NCBI GenBank assembly: GCA_902801885.1
Contig: CADCJX010000024.1
Span: 1 to 37,285 of the forward strand
Direction of reading: 5' to 3'
Length of the DNA stretch: 37,285 bases
Source of the DNA: an uncultured Bacteroidia bacterium
GTDB lineage: Bacteria; Bacteroidota; Bacteroidia; Bacteroidales; UBA932
Under the pieces are notes generated by a model that worked only from the letters and a program-made list of their open reading frames with translations, searched no databases and was not told the origin of the DNA. The position numbers and the translations under genes are program-made. How positions within the stretch are numbered: the first letter of the stretch is position 1; each line of letters opens with the position of its first letter. This document shows positions 15,279 to 24,183 of the stretch, piece after piece.

Positions 15279-16427
15279 ATGAAAAAGATAGTAATTGCAT
15301 CAGATTCGTTCAAGGGCTCGATCAGCTCGATGGAAATCGCCGGAATCGTGGCAGAGGCTGCATCGGAAGTGTTCCCTGAATGCGAGACGGTCCGCCTTGA
15401 AATGGCTGACGGCGGCGAGGGCACGACCGACGCTCTCTGCCGGGCCCTCGGAGGAGAAATGGTCAAATGCGAGGTGCATGGACCCTTCCGGGAGAAGGTG
15501 ATCTCTGAATATGCCATCGTGGATGTCCCTGGAGAAGGTCTTACAGCCGTGATTGAGATGTCCCAGGCCAGCGGTCTGCCACTTATTCCCACCGGCCTGC
15601 GTAACCCTATGCTTACAACCACCTTCGGTACCGGAGAATTGATTCTGGATGCTCTCGGGCGAGGTTGCAGGCATTTCCTGATCGGGATAGGAGGAAGTGC
15701 AACCAACGATGGAGGAACCGGAATGCTCGCCGCCCTTGGTTGGCGTTTCCTGGATTCAGATGGTAAAGAACTGCCTCCTGTCGGAGCCTCTCTTGAAAAG
15801 ATAGCGTCCGTCGATTCCTCCGGAAAGAATCCCGCCCTTAATGGCTGTACCTTCATAACCGCATGCGATGTGGACAATCCATTCTGCGGGCCCGACGGAG
15901 CGGCCTTCGTTTTCGGTCCGCAGAAGGGTGCCGGACCAGAGGAAGTCCAGCTGTTGGACAAGGGACTAGAATCTTTCGCCTCGGTTATTCAGGAAAGCAC
16001 AGGAACAAATGTCAAGGAGATCCCGGGCGCAGGGGCCGCAGGAGGTCTTGGAGGAGCTTTGATGGCCTTCTTGGGCTCCAGGCTGACCCCCGGAGCCGAG
16101 ATGGTCCTGGATGTGATCGGATTTGACTCCCTAGCAGAAGGTGCCGACCTGGTGATTACCGGAGAAGGCAAGATGGATGGTCAGACTCTCAAGGGCAAGG
16201 CTCCTCTATGCGTGCTCAAGCATGCATCAAAACTGGGTATTCCTACAATTGCAATAGCGGGGATGATTTCCGATCCTATCTTGTTGAAAGATCTCGGTTA
16301 CAAAGACATAATCTGCATAAACCCTCCCGGCTTGCCCACCGAGGAGGCCATGAATCCTGAGACCGCCCGCAGGAATCTCCACGACACAGCTGTCAGATTG
16401 ATGACCGGAATAAAAGAACATAATTAA
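15279..16427 (+). CDS. glycerate kinase (GarK/GlxK family)
   Basis: This 382-aa cytoplasmic enzyme phosphorylates D-glycerate with ATP, feeding glycolysis. Family landmarks are the start IVIASDSFKGSISSMEIA, the acidic MADGGEGTTDAL (about residue 46), the glycine-rich GIGGSATNDGGTGMLAALG (about 130-148), TACDVDNPFCGPDGAAFVFG and ITGEGKMDGQT. The length is normal for the family (370-380 aa). It sits directly behind the Lrp-family gene (4-nt gap) and ahead of a putative glycoside hydrolase (7 nt to the first ATG), an operon that does not correspond to any well-known glycerate pathway. No glyoxylate or tartronate genes are nearby. Confidence 0.92.
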   Translation: MKKIVIASDSFKGSISSMEIAGIVAEAASEVFPECETVRLEMADGGEGTTDALCRALGGEMVKCEVHGPFREKVISEYAIVDVPGEGLTAVIEMSQASGLPLIPTGLRNPMLTTTFGTGELILDALGRGCRHFLIGIGGSATNDGGTGMLAALGWRFLDSDGKELPPVGASLEKIASVDSSGKNPALNGCTFITACDVDNPFCGPDGAAFVFGPQKGAGPEEVQLLDKGLESFASVIQESTGTNVKEIPGAGAAGGLGGALMAFLGSRLTPGAEMVLDVIGFDSLAEGADLVITGEGKMDGQTLKGKAPLCVLKHASKLGIPTIAIAGMISDPILLKDLGYKDIICINPPGLPTEEAMNPETARRNLHDTAVRLMTGIKEHN

Positions 16428-16434
16428 TAATCAC

Positions 16435-18306
16435 ATGATAACCATGAAGTTGAAGTATTGCCTCCTGGCATTGGCCATCCTATCCTGCACGAACATCGTC
16501 ATTGGGCAGGAACGCCTCCGCCGGGACGAGAGTTTCCTTGGAATCCATTTTGATTTCCACGCCGGCGCCTCCGACAAGAACATCGGAGCCAACACCACCC
16601 CAAAGATGGTCGAGACCATCCTAGACATGGTACATCCCGATTACATCCAGATTGACTGCAAAGGACATCCCGGCTATTCAAGTTACCCTACGAAGGTCGG
16701 CAACCCGGCTCCCGGGGTGGTCACGGATCCTCTTGCCGTCTGGAGGAAGGTGACGGCCAGCCATGGTGTAGGTCTTTACATGCACTATTCAGGAGTCTGG
16801 GACGCCAGGGCCGTTGAACTTCATCCCAACTGGGCTGTAATTGGAAGCGACGGCAAACCCAGTGACAGGATCACCTCGGTTTTCAGCCCCTACTCCGACA
16901 GGCTGCTTATACCTCAACTCAAAGAACTCGCCGGCACCTACGGAGTCGATGGAGTGTGGGTAGACGGAGAGTGCTGGGCCACCACCTTGGACTACGGAGA
17001 AAGAGCCGTCAGGCTATTCAAGGAAAAGACCGGCGCCGACCATGCTCCCCTCTCTCCCGAAGACCCGCTTTGGTACGAATGGAAGCAGTTCAACCGTGAA
17101 GCCTTCAGGGAATATCTCAGGCACTACATCGCCGCTGTCAGGAATGAATATCCAGACTTCCAGATCTGCAGTAACTGGGCCTACACCCACCACATGTCCG
17201 AACCGGTCTCCGCTCCTGTCGATTTCCTGTCGGGAGATTATTCCGCATCGAACAGCGTCAACTCTGCACGTGTCGCTGCCCGTTACCTTTCTTCCCAGGG
17301 AATGCCTTGGGACCTGATGGCATGGAGTTTCGGTTACAAGGACGGAAAGTCGGTAGGTCAGAAACCATCGGTCCAGCTTATGAGGGAGGCTGCAGTCACC
17401 CTTTCGCAAGGAGGAGGCTTCCAAGCCTATTACACCCAGAACAGGGACGGGTCGTTCAACCTTGAGAAACTGAGTTCGATGGCTGACGTGGCCGTTTTCG
17501 CAAGGGCCAGGCAACAGTACTGCCATCACTCTGTCCAAATTCCGCAGGTAGCCGTGCTATTATCGACCTTCGACTATCAGCATCGCAACATACCAGGTAA
17601 CCCTGGAGCCCTCTTCCCCAACAACACAGGACGGGCGGCCGGTATCCTGCAGTGCCTCCTGGAATGCCAGTACAGTGTCGACCTGCTCGGGGAAGCTTCC
17701 CTGCAGCCGGACATGAGCAGATTCCCAGTCATCGTCATTCCCGAGTGCGACTCTCTGTCTCCTTTGTTCTGCGACGACCTGGTTGATTATGCCCGTAATG
17801 GAGGTTCATTGCTGGTGGTCGGGGAAAAGATGTCTTCACTCTTTTCCAGACTCTCCGGGGTCACTCTCCAAGAAGGCAGATGGTTCAGTGCCGCACTTGG
17901 AAAAGGAAAGATCGGCTTCATTCCGGAAGCGGTTTCCAATGACTACGAGAATGCCAGGAGGGATACAGAGATACGTTCAGGCATGAAAACCCTGGTAGCA
18001 GGAATGTTCTCCAACCCTGCGGCAGAGGTCATCTCGTCTCCTTTTGTGGATGTCTCGGTCAGGAAACTGAACGGAAGATTGCAGCTGCATCTTGTCAACA
18101 CTTCCGGGGACCACAGAAACGCAGCGCTGATCGAAAAAATAGATCCTGTCAGGAACTTGGAAATATCTATCAGATGCCCGGAGAAACCAGCCAGAATCGT
18201 CCGGCAGCCATACGGAAAAGCTATCCCTTTCCGTTACAAAGATGGGATAGCTTCCTTAAAACTGGATTCATTGGAGATCTACGACATTCTCGAAGTCATC
18301 CAATGA
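16435..18306 (+). CDS. exported putative glycoside hydrolase (TIM barrel with C-terminal GATase-like domain)
   Basis: This protein of up to 623 aa has a Sec signal peptide (MKLKYCLLALAILSC, ending near IVIG). An ATG at 16444 may be the real start because it gives a more usual N-terminus. Residues about 30-390 have the look of a TIM-barrel hydrolase: GIHFDFHAG at the first strand, HPDYIQIDCKGHPG, GLYMHYSGVWDA, and GVDGVWVDGECWAT with acidic residues in a typical active-site place. Residues about 395-530 (IPECDSLSPLFCDDLVDYA, GGSLLVVGEKMS) resemble the GATase/trimerisation domain of GH42 or alpha-fucosidase-like proteins, followed by a C-terminal beta region. I cannot assign a GH family. It is third in the Lrp-glycerate kinase operon and ends 15 nt from a convergent gene. 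Confidence 0.65.
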   Translation: MITMKLKYCLLALAILSCTNIVIGQERLRRDESFLGIHFDFHAGASDKNIGANTTPKMVETILDMVHPDYIQIDCKGHPGYSSYPTKVGNPAPGVVTDPLAVWRKVTASHGVGLYMHYSGVWDARAVELHPNWAVIGSDGKPSDRITSVFSPYSDRLLIPQLKELAGTYGVDGVWVDGECWATTLDYGERAVRLFKEKTGADHAPLSPEDPLWYEWKQFNREAFREYLRHYIAAVRNEYPDFQICSNWAYTHHMSEPVSAPVDFLSGDYSASNSVNSARVAARYLSSQGMPWDLMAWSFGYKDGKSVGQKPSVQLMREAAVTLSQGGGFQAYYTQNRDGSFNLEKLSSMADVAVFARARQQYCHHSVQIPQVAVLLSTFDYQHRNIPGNPGALFPNNTGRAAGILQCLLECQYSVDLLGEASLQPDMSRFPVIVIPECDSLSPLFCDDLVDYARNGGSLLVVGEKMSSLFSRLSGVTLQEGRWFSAALGKGKIGFIPEAVSNDYENARRDTEIRSGMKTLVAGMFSNPAAEVISSPFVDVSVRKLNGRLQLHLVNTSGDHRNAALIEKIDPVRNLEISIRCPEKPARIVRQPYGKAIPFRYKDGIASLKLDSLEIYDILEVIQ

Positions 18307-18321
18307 CAATTGGTCATCGAG

Positions 18322-19302
18322 TTATTTCGAGAGCGTAGCGATGAAATCGGCAACGATGGCGTCACGGTTGAAGTTCTGCCAGATGGTGATCTTGCGCTCG
18401 TTGTCAGGCCTCTCGACCCACTCTCCATCCTGGAAGACAGGAGCCGGTATCGTCACGGTCTCTGCCCAGTCCGGATTCTTCACTATGGCCACAGCTGACA
18501 TGTCGTAGAGGGAACGTACCAGTTCCTTGACATTGTCGAAAAGGTCCACGGAATAGTCGCCGAAACAAGTGAACTTTCCGCCATGGCGGCCGTCCACTGC
18601 CTCTTTGACCCTAGGTCCCAGGCCGGTGAAATGCTCATGTGCATATTCCCTTGCAACATTGACAGCCCATGTGCCGGAAGGATCGTTGGGGCGGACAACT
18701 GTTATCTCGAAAGGCACCTTGGTGTCAAGTACGTAATTGACTGAAGGGATGTCGTTGTCGAAATTGTATTCCCCTGGCTTGGGATAATTGGTTCCCAGCC
18801 AGACAAGACGGATCCTCTTCGCAATCGAAGGCTTCTTCGCAAGAGCAAGGGCAACATTGGTCAGCTTACCTACCGCAATGACAGTCAAGGGTTTCTTGGG
18901 CGAGTGCTTCCGGGCCTGGTCAATTATGAAATTCACGGCTGAGCAGCCATCGAATTCCTTCTTGTCGATCTCGGGAAGAATCTCTTCGAAAGAGCCGTCA
19001 GCTCCCTCATAGATCGGAGTCCCGGGCATACCTACCAAGGCAGTAACCCTCTTGGCCTCAAGGGTCTGGAGCTTGATATCTCCGCCGTTTCGGGTAGTAT
19101 TCGTAGTGAGACCGAGGGTGTTGAATACATCGTCATTGAGCAGCAGATATGCAATAGCATGCTGGTCGTCAATCTCATTGTTGGCATCTGTGTCGAAGAT
19201 CACGTCCACGCGGCCGTCATCTTTGGCACAGCCGGCGCACATAAGGGCAAGTACGGCCGCCGCCAGGATTTTCCCTATCGAAAGAAAAGATCTCATATTC
19301 AT
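18322..19302 (-). CDS. inosine-uridine-preferring nucleoside hydrolase, lipoprotein
   Basis: This 326-aa protein has a lipoprotein signal ending MCAGCAKDD (Cys about residue 25). Directly after it comes the calcium-binding signature DVIFDTDANNEIDDQHA of the IUNH family (DxDxxxDD). PLTVIAVGKLTNVALALAKK and VWLGTNYP are further family segments. These enzymes split ribonucleosides into ribose and base; family members with other furanosyl N-glycosides also exist. Export as a lipoprotein is unusual against the classical cytoplasmic enzymes but common in Bacteroidota glycan loci. It is the last gene of a three-gene minus-strand operon, 5 nt after the tandem esterase. The ATG at 19302 is used; a second in-frame ATG lies two codons later. 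Confidence 0.85.
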   Translation of the reverse strand: MNMRSFLSIGKILAAAVLALMCAGCAKDDGRVDVIFDTDANNEIDDQHAIAYLLLNDDVFNTLGLTTNTTRNGGDIKLQTLEAKRVTALVGMPGTPIYEGADGSFEEILPEIDKKEFDGCSAVNFIIDQARKHSPKKPLTVIAVGKLTNVALALAKKPSIAKRIRLVWLGTNYPKPGEYNFDNDIPSVNYVLDTKVPFEITVVRPNDPSGTWAVNVAREYAHEHFTGLGPRVKEAVDGRHGGKFTCFGDYSVDLFDNVKELVRSLYDMSAVAIVKNPDWAETVTIPAPVFQDGEWVERPDNERKITIWQNFNRDAIVADFIATLSK

Positions 19303-19307
19303 AAAGA

Positions 19308-21041
19308 TTACTGTTCCTTGATGAACGGCTGCAGGTATTCACCTATACGGTCGAGCCAGGTGTAGCTTCCGGTACCTGGAGAAGCCTCCCTCTGGAAGCA
19401 GTGAGGACGGAGTGCGAGAGTGTGGAGCTCGCACTGGATACCCATGGCACGCATCTTCTCCCATGTCTTGACGGAGTTCATCGAAGCCCAGCCGTCGGCA
19501 TCGCCGTGGATGAAAAGCATCGGAGCGGTGTCAAGGTCGAAGGAGAATTCAGGAACCAGGACGGCAGAGTCGTCATTGCCTCCGCCGGTATTGGGTTTTT
19601 CAGCACCATCCGTGAGAGAGTAAGCCGGATATATTCCTATACCCCACTGAACATTGCAAGGCAGCTTGTCGATATCGTCGATCGGATAGTAGGATTTGTG
19701 CTTGGAAGATGTCACACCCATGAGCGTCAGATGACCTCCGGCAGAGGATCCCATGATGCCGATGCGGTTGGGATCGAGACCGCGGCTTTCAGCTTCGCTC
19801 CTCACGATACGGATCGTCCTCTGAAGGTCCTGCCACGCAGTTGTGTGCTTTGACAGACCTGCAGGACGTGGTGTACGGTACTTCATTGTAACGACGGTAA
19901 CCCCCATCGCATTGAGATACCTCCTCGCGGGAGCAACCTCGAAACCGTCAGGGTCATTGCCGGTGTAGGAGCCTCCTGAATATATGATCTGGATGGCCTT
20001 GGTCTTAAGTTGGGCGGGAATATGCCACTCAATGTAGGGCTTGCACTGGTTAGGCTGCGGATCAGGCATCTTGCCCTCCGGCCATACATCCTCAACGATG
20101 TGCTCCGCCCTGTCTGCATCACTTGAAAACCTGTCCATGATGTTCACCGGCTCTGCAAGAGGACCGAGGAAACCCATCTGGGTCATGAATTCTATTCCGC
20201 GCTCGAGACCGAAGGCGCCATGGCCCTTGTTCGGATAAAGATGAAGTTCAGCAGGGATTCCCATCCTGCGGAGCTGCCTGTAGACAAGGGTTGAACCGTC
20301 CGGAGCATAGGGATCCTTCCCTCCATGATGAAGGCTCATGGGGCAGGTCTTCTCGTCGAACTTGAAGACTTCACTAAGCTTTACATCCGTCCCGTAACCT
20401 TCCCTGGTAGCAGGAATACCTGTCTCTCCATCAGTTGTCACATAAGCAGGGGCATTGACGATCGCCCAGTTGATGTGGCAAGGATACTCATCTATCTTGT
20501 CCACCGGTTTGTAAGCAGGTGTCTGTGAACTGGTTGCGAGAAGCAGGGCGAGATGGGATCCGGCAGACATGGAGATCGTTCCTATCTTCTCAGGATCGAA
20601 ACCACGCTTGGCAGCCTCGCTTCTGACCATTCTCACCGCCCTTTGTCCGTCTTCCCAGGCAGTCTGGTAAATTGGAAGACCCACCGGACGAGGAGTCCTG
20701 TACACGAAGTTGACGCACTGGACACCTCTCTTGGTCAGTTCCTTGTGCCAGGTGTCGATCAGTCCCACATCACAGCAATTCTGATAGCTTCCGCCGGAAA
20801 TAAGGATCATGCACGACCCGTTCCTGACAGAAGCATCCGGAGCCTCGAACCATTCCAGGTAAGCTACCCTGTGCTTGTCCGGATTGAAGCCTTCCTTGCC
20901 GGCTTCGTCTGTCATTGCGGCTATCTGGTGCTTCTGAGCATCAGGCATCTTGCCCTTGGGCCAAATTGACTCACGCTCCCATGCGGAGAGCTGAAGCGTG
21001 CTGATGAGGATAATCAGCAACGAACCTAGAAACTTTTTCAT
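19308..21041 (-). CDS. exported tandem alpha/beta-hydrolase (two esterase units)
   Basis: The chosen ATG at 21041 gives a 577-aa protein starting with a signal peptide, MKKFLGSLLIILISTLQLSA. It contains two homologous alpha/beta-hydrolase units, roughly residues 25-300 and 320-577. Each begins with a W(P)xGKMPD motif and has an SGGSY motif (ILISGGSYQN and IIYSGGSYTG) at the oxyanion region, a YRTPRPxGL segment, a nucleophile elbow (GTISMSAGSHLAL and GIMGSSAGGHLTL), an Asp (GGKDPYAPD and HGDADGWAS) and a His (NKGHGAF and LRPHCFQ). Both catalytic triads appear intact. The sequence resembles acetyl-xylan-esterase-like enzymes of polysaccharide loci, so removal of acetyl or other esters in the periplasm is likely. 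It lies between the GH36 gene (56-nt gap) and the nucleoside hydrolase (5 nt). Confidence 0.82.
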   Translation of the reverse strand: MKKFLGSLLIILISTLQLSAWERESIWPKGKMPDAQKHQIAAMTDEAGKEGFNPDKHRVAYLEWFEAPDASVRNGSCMILISGGSYQNCCDVGLIDTWHKELTKRGVQCVNFVYRTPRPVGLPIYQTAWEDGQRAVRMVRSEAAKRGFDPEKIGTISMSAGSHLALLLATSSQTPAYKPVDKIDEYPCHINWAIVNAPAYVTTDGETGIPATREGYGTDVKLSEVFKFDEKTCPMSLHHGGKDPYAPDGSTLVYRQLRRMGIPAELHLYPNKGHGAFGLERGIEFMTQMGFLGPLAEPVNIMDRFSSDADRAEHIVEDVWPEGKMPDPQPNQCKPYIEWHIPAQLKTKAIQIIYSGGSYTGNDPDGFEVAPARRYLNAMGVTVVTMKYRTPRPAGLSKHTTAWQDLQRTIRIVRSEAESRGLDPNRIGIMGSSAGGHLTLMGVTSSKHKSYYPIDDIDKLPCNVQWGIGIYPAYSLTDGAEKPNTGGGNDDSAVLVPEFSFDLDTAPMLFIHGDADGWASMNSVKTWEKMRAMGIQCELHTLALRPHCFQREASPGTGSYTWLDRIGEYLQPFIKEQ

Positions 21042-21097
21042 TGGAGTTGTTTTAATGTCTTTGCAATTTACTAAAAAATACCTTCCCATAAAAGAAA

Positions 21098-23221
21098 TCA
21101 TTCGACCGGAACGATGTGCCAGATGGCCGAAGACTTGGGTTCAGGAAGGACTATTTCCAGGCCGGAAGAAGATAACTCGGCCCCTGTCAATGTCTTGACT
21201 TCTCCGGTGTCCTCGTTGGTGAGGGAATATTTCCTATCTGGTTTCAGGAACTTGAGAACTGCCGTGTACGACGGCTCCTCGCATGTCTCCTGGCGGAAGG
21301 CCTGGAGCACCGCCTCGTCAGTCTCCCTGTCGTGCCAGGCGATAGCCGTCCAGGAAGAATCGTCATCATGACGATGCCAGGGCGTCAGGGGATACATGTC
21401 CTTTATGAGAAAATGATTGTACTTTTTCCATTCCCCGAAAGTCGCCCTTAGACGGTCGTAATCCATATGGACATCATGGGTGAAGACCTCAGAAATATTA
21501 TAGACAGGCAGCCACGAAGCCCTCGTGATGTAGAAGGTACTTCCTCCTTCCACTCCGGGCTCCAGTTCGCCCTTGGATTCCTTGGTGTTGGCACCATGGA
21601 AGGGAATCCAACGGCAATATGATGTAGTCATTGAAAGGCGCAGGGCCGTCGTGGTCCTGTCGGCATCGCTTCTCATGAAAGGAAGGCTGCGGCGCAAGGA
21701 CTCTATGTCGTTTCGGCCGCCTCCGGAAGCGCAGTTGTCAATGAAGGTACATTTGCCGTTCCTGGCGCAGAAGTCTATGATCCTGTCCCAAAGCTCATAA
21801 TGACCCTGGATGGCAAGGTTCTCGGTGATTCCTTTCCTGGGAAGTCCTGTCTTTTCAATCTCCTTGGCATCGAACCCTGTCCAAGCTTTGACCGGATTGG
21901 AATTATTATCCTCACGGAAAAGGTCCACCCCGTTTTCGCCCATCATCTTGGTTATCCTGCCAAGGGTCCATTCCAGGCAGTCATGGTTGCCAAGGTTGTT
22001 GGTATAACGGTTGCCCCGATTGAAGTCGGCCCATTCCGGGTTGTAGCCATAGTTCTTGGCAAGGTCTTCTACATCGCAAACGCTTTCCGGTTCGAACCAG
22101 ACCAGGACCTTCATGCCTTCCTTGTGGCAGGCTTCGTTCGACTCCAGGAACGTCTTGCCCGGCCATTTGAGGGTGTCCAACTCCCAGGTACCCACCGTTC
22201 CGTACCAATCCGAAGGGACAGTGTTGCCGCGAGGATCGAAATACCAACCCGCGTCAAACCATCTGAAATCCGGTTTTACATCCTCATAGACAAGACGTTC
22301 CAGGGTCCTTTTCCAGGTGTAGAAGCGTTCCGAGATGGAACCGTCGGAATTGGGCAGTCCTGTGTCGGAAGCGAAACATGTCGTCGAAAAAGGCTGGATC
22401 ATGTTACCTTCAGCATCGGCAGAAGGCATGTTGTATTTCAAGAACCACTCTCTCCAAAGATTGGTTGCGTCATCCCGGTCCCTTCCCTTGTAAGGCAGCA
22501 TCACGACAAGGGCCGAACGTACTTTTTCTCCCGGCATGATCACTGAATCAAAATCATTGCAGTTGCCAGCCTTCCAAAGGGTCTCTCCTCCTTCATTGCT
22601 GAACTCAGCCTGCCAGGTTCCAGCCCATCCAATCGCAAGGAGAGTTCCTCCGTCACCATGGACAAGGTCGAAATATGGGAAAACTATATGGGTGGCCCTT
22701 CCGTTGGAAGACACGAAGCTGACGAGGGTATCCTTCAATGGAGTCTGGTAGTCCGCGTACTTGTTGACGTGGTCTCCGAGGCAGCCGCGCAGTACCGCAT
22801 CACCGCCTTTGAAAGGAATGACGGCACTGTAAATATCCTTCAATTCCTTGCTTGGAGACGTTCCCTTGTTCTCCACCCAGACGGTGTACTCGGTCTCACC
22901 AAATTCTTTGTTGAATAAGGCATCTACCTTCAGTTCCACATCCCTGTCAAGGCTGAAAACCGCTTGGAGGATCTTTTCGGAAGCCGTCTCATTACAGGAA
23001 GCAGAGATCAGGTCGAGTCCTCCGAGACCATCATGCCTTTCTTCTCCATAGACAAATGAAACCGGAATCGAGGAAGGATCTTCAACCCAGCTGCCGAATA
23101 GGGCAGCTCCCCTGGGAATATCGGCACAAGGACGGTCCGTAGGAGAGACTTCAATCGAAGTACGTGAACACGCTGCCAGCAGGATGGCAAAGGCAGCAAT
23201 TACAACTGATACTCTGCTCAT
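21098..23221 (-). CDS. GH36 alpha-galactosidase-type lipoprotein
   Basis: This 707-aa protein starts at the ATG at 23221; the signal MSRVSVVIAAFAILLAACS gives a lipoprotein. After an N-terminal beta-sandwich (about residues 25-300) comes the TIM barrel with GH36 landmarks: RWFDAGWYFDPRGN, KVLVWFEPESV (about 372), the probable nucleophile Asp in DLFREDNNSNP (about 436) and the acid/base Asp region DNCASGGGRNDIESLRRS (about 499). A C-terminal beta domain ends the protein. GH36 enzymes release alpha-linked galactose (or GalNAc) from oligosaccharides. The nucleophile motif, EDNN rather than the common KWDMN type, hints at an altered specificity. It leads the three-gene minus-strand operon with the tandem esterase and nucleoside hydrolase, implying joint action on one glycan. 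Confidence 0.88.
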   Translation of the reverse strand: MSRVSVVIAAFAILLAACSRTSIEVSPTDRPCADIPRGAALFGSWVEDPSSIPVSFVYGEERHDGLGGLDLISASCNETASEKILQAVFSLDRDVELKVDALFNKEFGETEYTVWVENKGTSPSKELKDIYSAVIPFKGGDAVLRGCLGDHVNKYADYQTPLKDTLVSFVSSNGRATHIVFPYFDLVHGDGGTLLAIGWAGTWQAEFSNEGGETLWKAGNCNDFDSVIMPGEKVRSALVVMLPYKGRDRDDATNLWREWFLKYNMPSADAEGNMIQPFSTTCFASDTGLPNSDGSISERFYTWKRTLERLVYEDVKPDFRWFDAGWYFDPRGNTVPSDWYGTVGTWELDTLKWPGKTFLESNEACHKEGMKVLVWFEPESVCDVEDLAKNYGYNPEWADFNRGNRYTNNLGNHDCLEWTLGRITKMMGENGVDLFREDNNSNPVKAWTGFDAKEIEKTGLPRKGITENLAIQGHYELWDRIIDFCARNGKCTFIDNCASGGGRNDIESLRRSLPFMRSDADRTTTALRLSMTTSYCRWIPFHGANTKESKGELEPGVEGGSTFYITRASWLPVYNISEVFTHDVHMDYDRLRATFGEWKKYNHFLIKDMYPLTPWHRHDDDSSWTAIAWHDRETDEAVLQAFRQETCEEPSYTAVLKFLKPDRKYSLTNEDTGEVKTLTGAELSSSGLEIVLPEPKSSAIWHIVPVE

Positions 23222-23248
23222 TTTTTGGGAAATTAATACGCGGTTTAT

Positions 23249-23256
23249 CAAAGATA
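23249..23256 (-). promoter_or_regulatory. promoter -7 element for the GH36 operon
   Basis: The minus strand reads TATCTTTG, an exact TAnnTTTG match, 28 nt upstream of the ATG at 23221. No good -33 TTG is seen at the right distance. Confidence 0.55.
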
Positions 23257-23307
23257 ATCACTATTTTTAGAAGTTGACTTAATTCTTGATTCAAATTATT
23301 CAATGAA

Positions 23308-24165
23308 ATGAAACGGTTCCTTCCCCTGTCATTGGTCCTGCTCATGATGCCGGTCCTGTCCGCACATGCAGGCAAAATCGTAACTGACAGCCTCAAAAGC
23401 CGCGTACTCGGCGCCGAGGTAAAATACAACGTCTACCTTCCGGACGGTTTCGACAAAAGCGAGAAACAGTATCCAGTGGTCTATCTCCTGCATGGTCTCT
23501 ACGGCACCTACAAGGATTGGGATGCCAAAGGATGCGTGAAAGAAGTGGCTGATGAACTGATCGGTTCCGGCGAAGCCGACGAGATGGTCATAATCATGCC
23601 CAATGCAGGCCATCCCGATGCCCACAATGAGTGGAACGGCTATTTTAACATGCCGGGATGGAACTACGAAGACTTTTTCTTCCAGGAACTCATCCCAACG
23701 GCCGAAAAGAAATACCGCGGTATCGGTGACAAGGAGCATCGTGCCGTAATGGGCCTCTCGATGGGAGGAGGCGGAAGTACAGTCTACGCCCAAAGGCATC
23801 CTGACATGTTCTCAAGTTGCTATGCTATGAGCGCATGGCTTTATCAGGAGATCAGAGAGCCCAGTGAGGACACCAAGAAGGACAAGTTCTACTATGTCTG
23901 CAAGGCCGTGCACGACCATTCCGCACTGGCATTTGTCGACAATGCCGACGACGCCACCCTCGAAGCACTCCGCGGAGTCAGGTGGTTCTTTGATTGCGGA
24001 GACGATGATTTCCTGGTGGCCCTTTCCTTCGAACTCCACATGAAGATGAAGATGAAGAGAGTCAAGAGCGAACTCCGGGTCCGCAACGGAGTCCACAACT
24101 GGGAATATTGGCACTCCGCCCTCCGTACCGCCCTTCCCTTTGCCTCCCGCGGTTTCAGCAGATAA
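23308..24165 (+). CDS. exported esterase (esterase D / CE1-like)
   Basis: This 285-aa protein has a Sec signal peptide (MKRFLPLSLVLLMMPVLSAHA). It is one alpha/beta-hydrolase domain with VVYLLHGLYGTYKDW (oxyanion loop), the nucleophile elbow AVMGLSMGGGGS (Ser about 151), Asp in FDCGDDDFLV (about 230) and His in GVHNWEYWHSAL (about 264). This is the layout of the esterase D, S-formylglutathione hydrolase and CE1 feruloyl/acetyl esterase group. Export and the setting beside GH172 and GH36 genes favour de-esterification of plant or other polysaccharide. It is the first gene of a plus-strand run reading away from the GH36 operon; GH172 follows after 18 nt. Confidence 0.87.
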   Translation: MKRFLPLSLVLLMMPVLSAHAGKIVTDSLKSRVLGAEVKYNVYLPDGFDKSEKQYPVVYLLHGLYGTYKDWDAKGCVKEVADELIGSGEADEMVIIMPNAGHPDAHNEWNGYFNMPGWNYEDFFFQELIPTAEKKYRGIGDKEHRAVMGLSMGGGGSTVYAQRHPDMFSSCYAMSAWLYQEIREPSEDTKKDKFYYVCKAVHDHSALAFVDNADDATLEALRGVRWFFDCGDDDFLVALSFELHMKMKMKRVKSELRVRNGVHNWEYWHSALRTALPFASRGFSR

Positions 24166-24183
24166 TTTTTCAGAACAAGGAAT

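Noticed and set aside
15224-15961. Antisense open frame (245 codons) opposite glycerate kinase
   Set aside because: The translation is rich in Pro, Ser and Arg without domain character, and the opposite strand encodes a complete glycerate kinase.
18302-18316. Short palindrome ATGAC-AATTG-GTCAT between convergent genes as a terminator
   Set aside because: The stem is only 5 bp, AT-rich and without a T-run.
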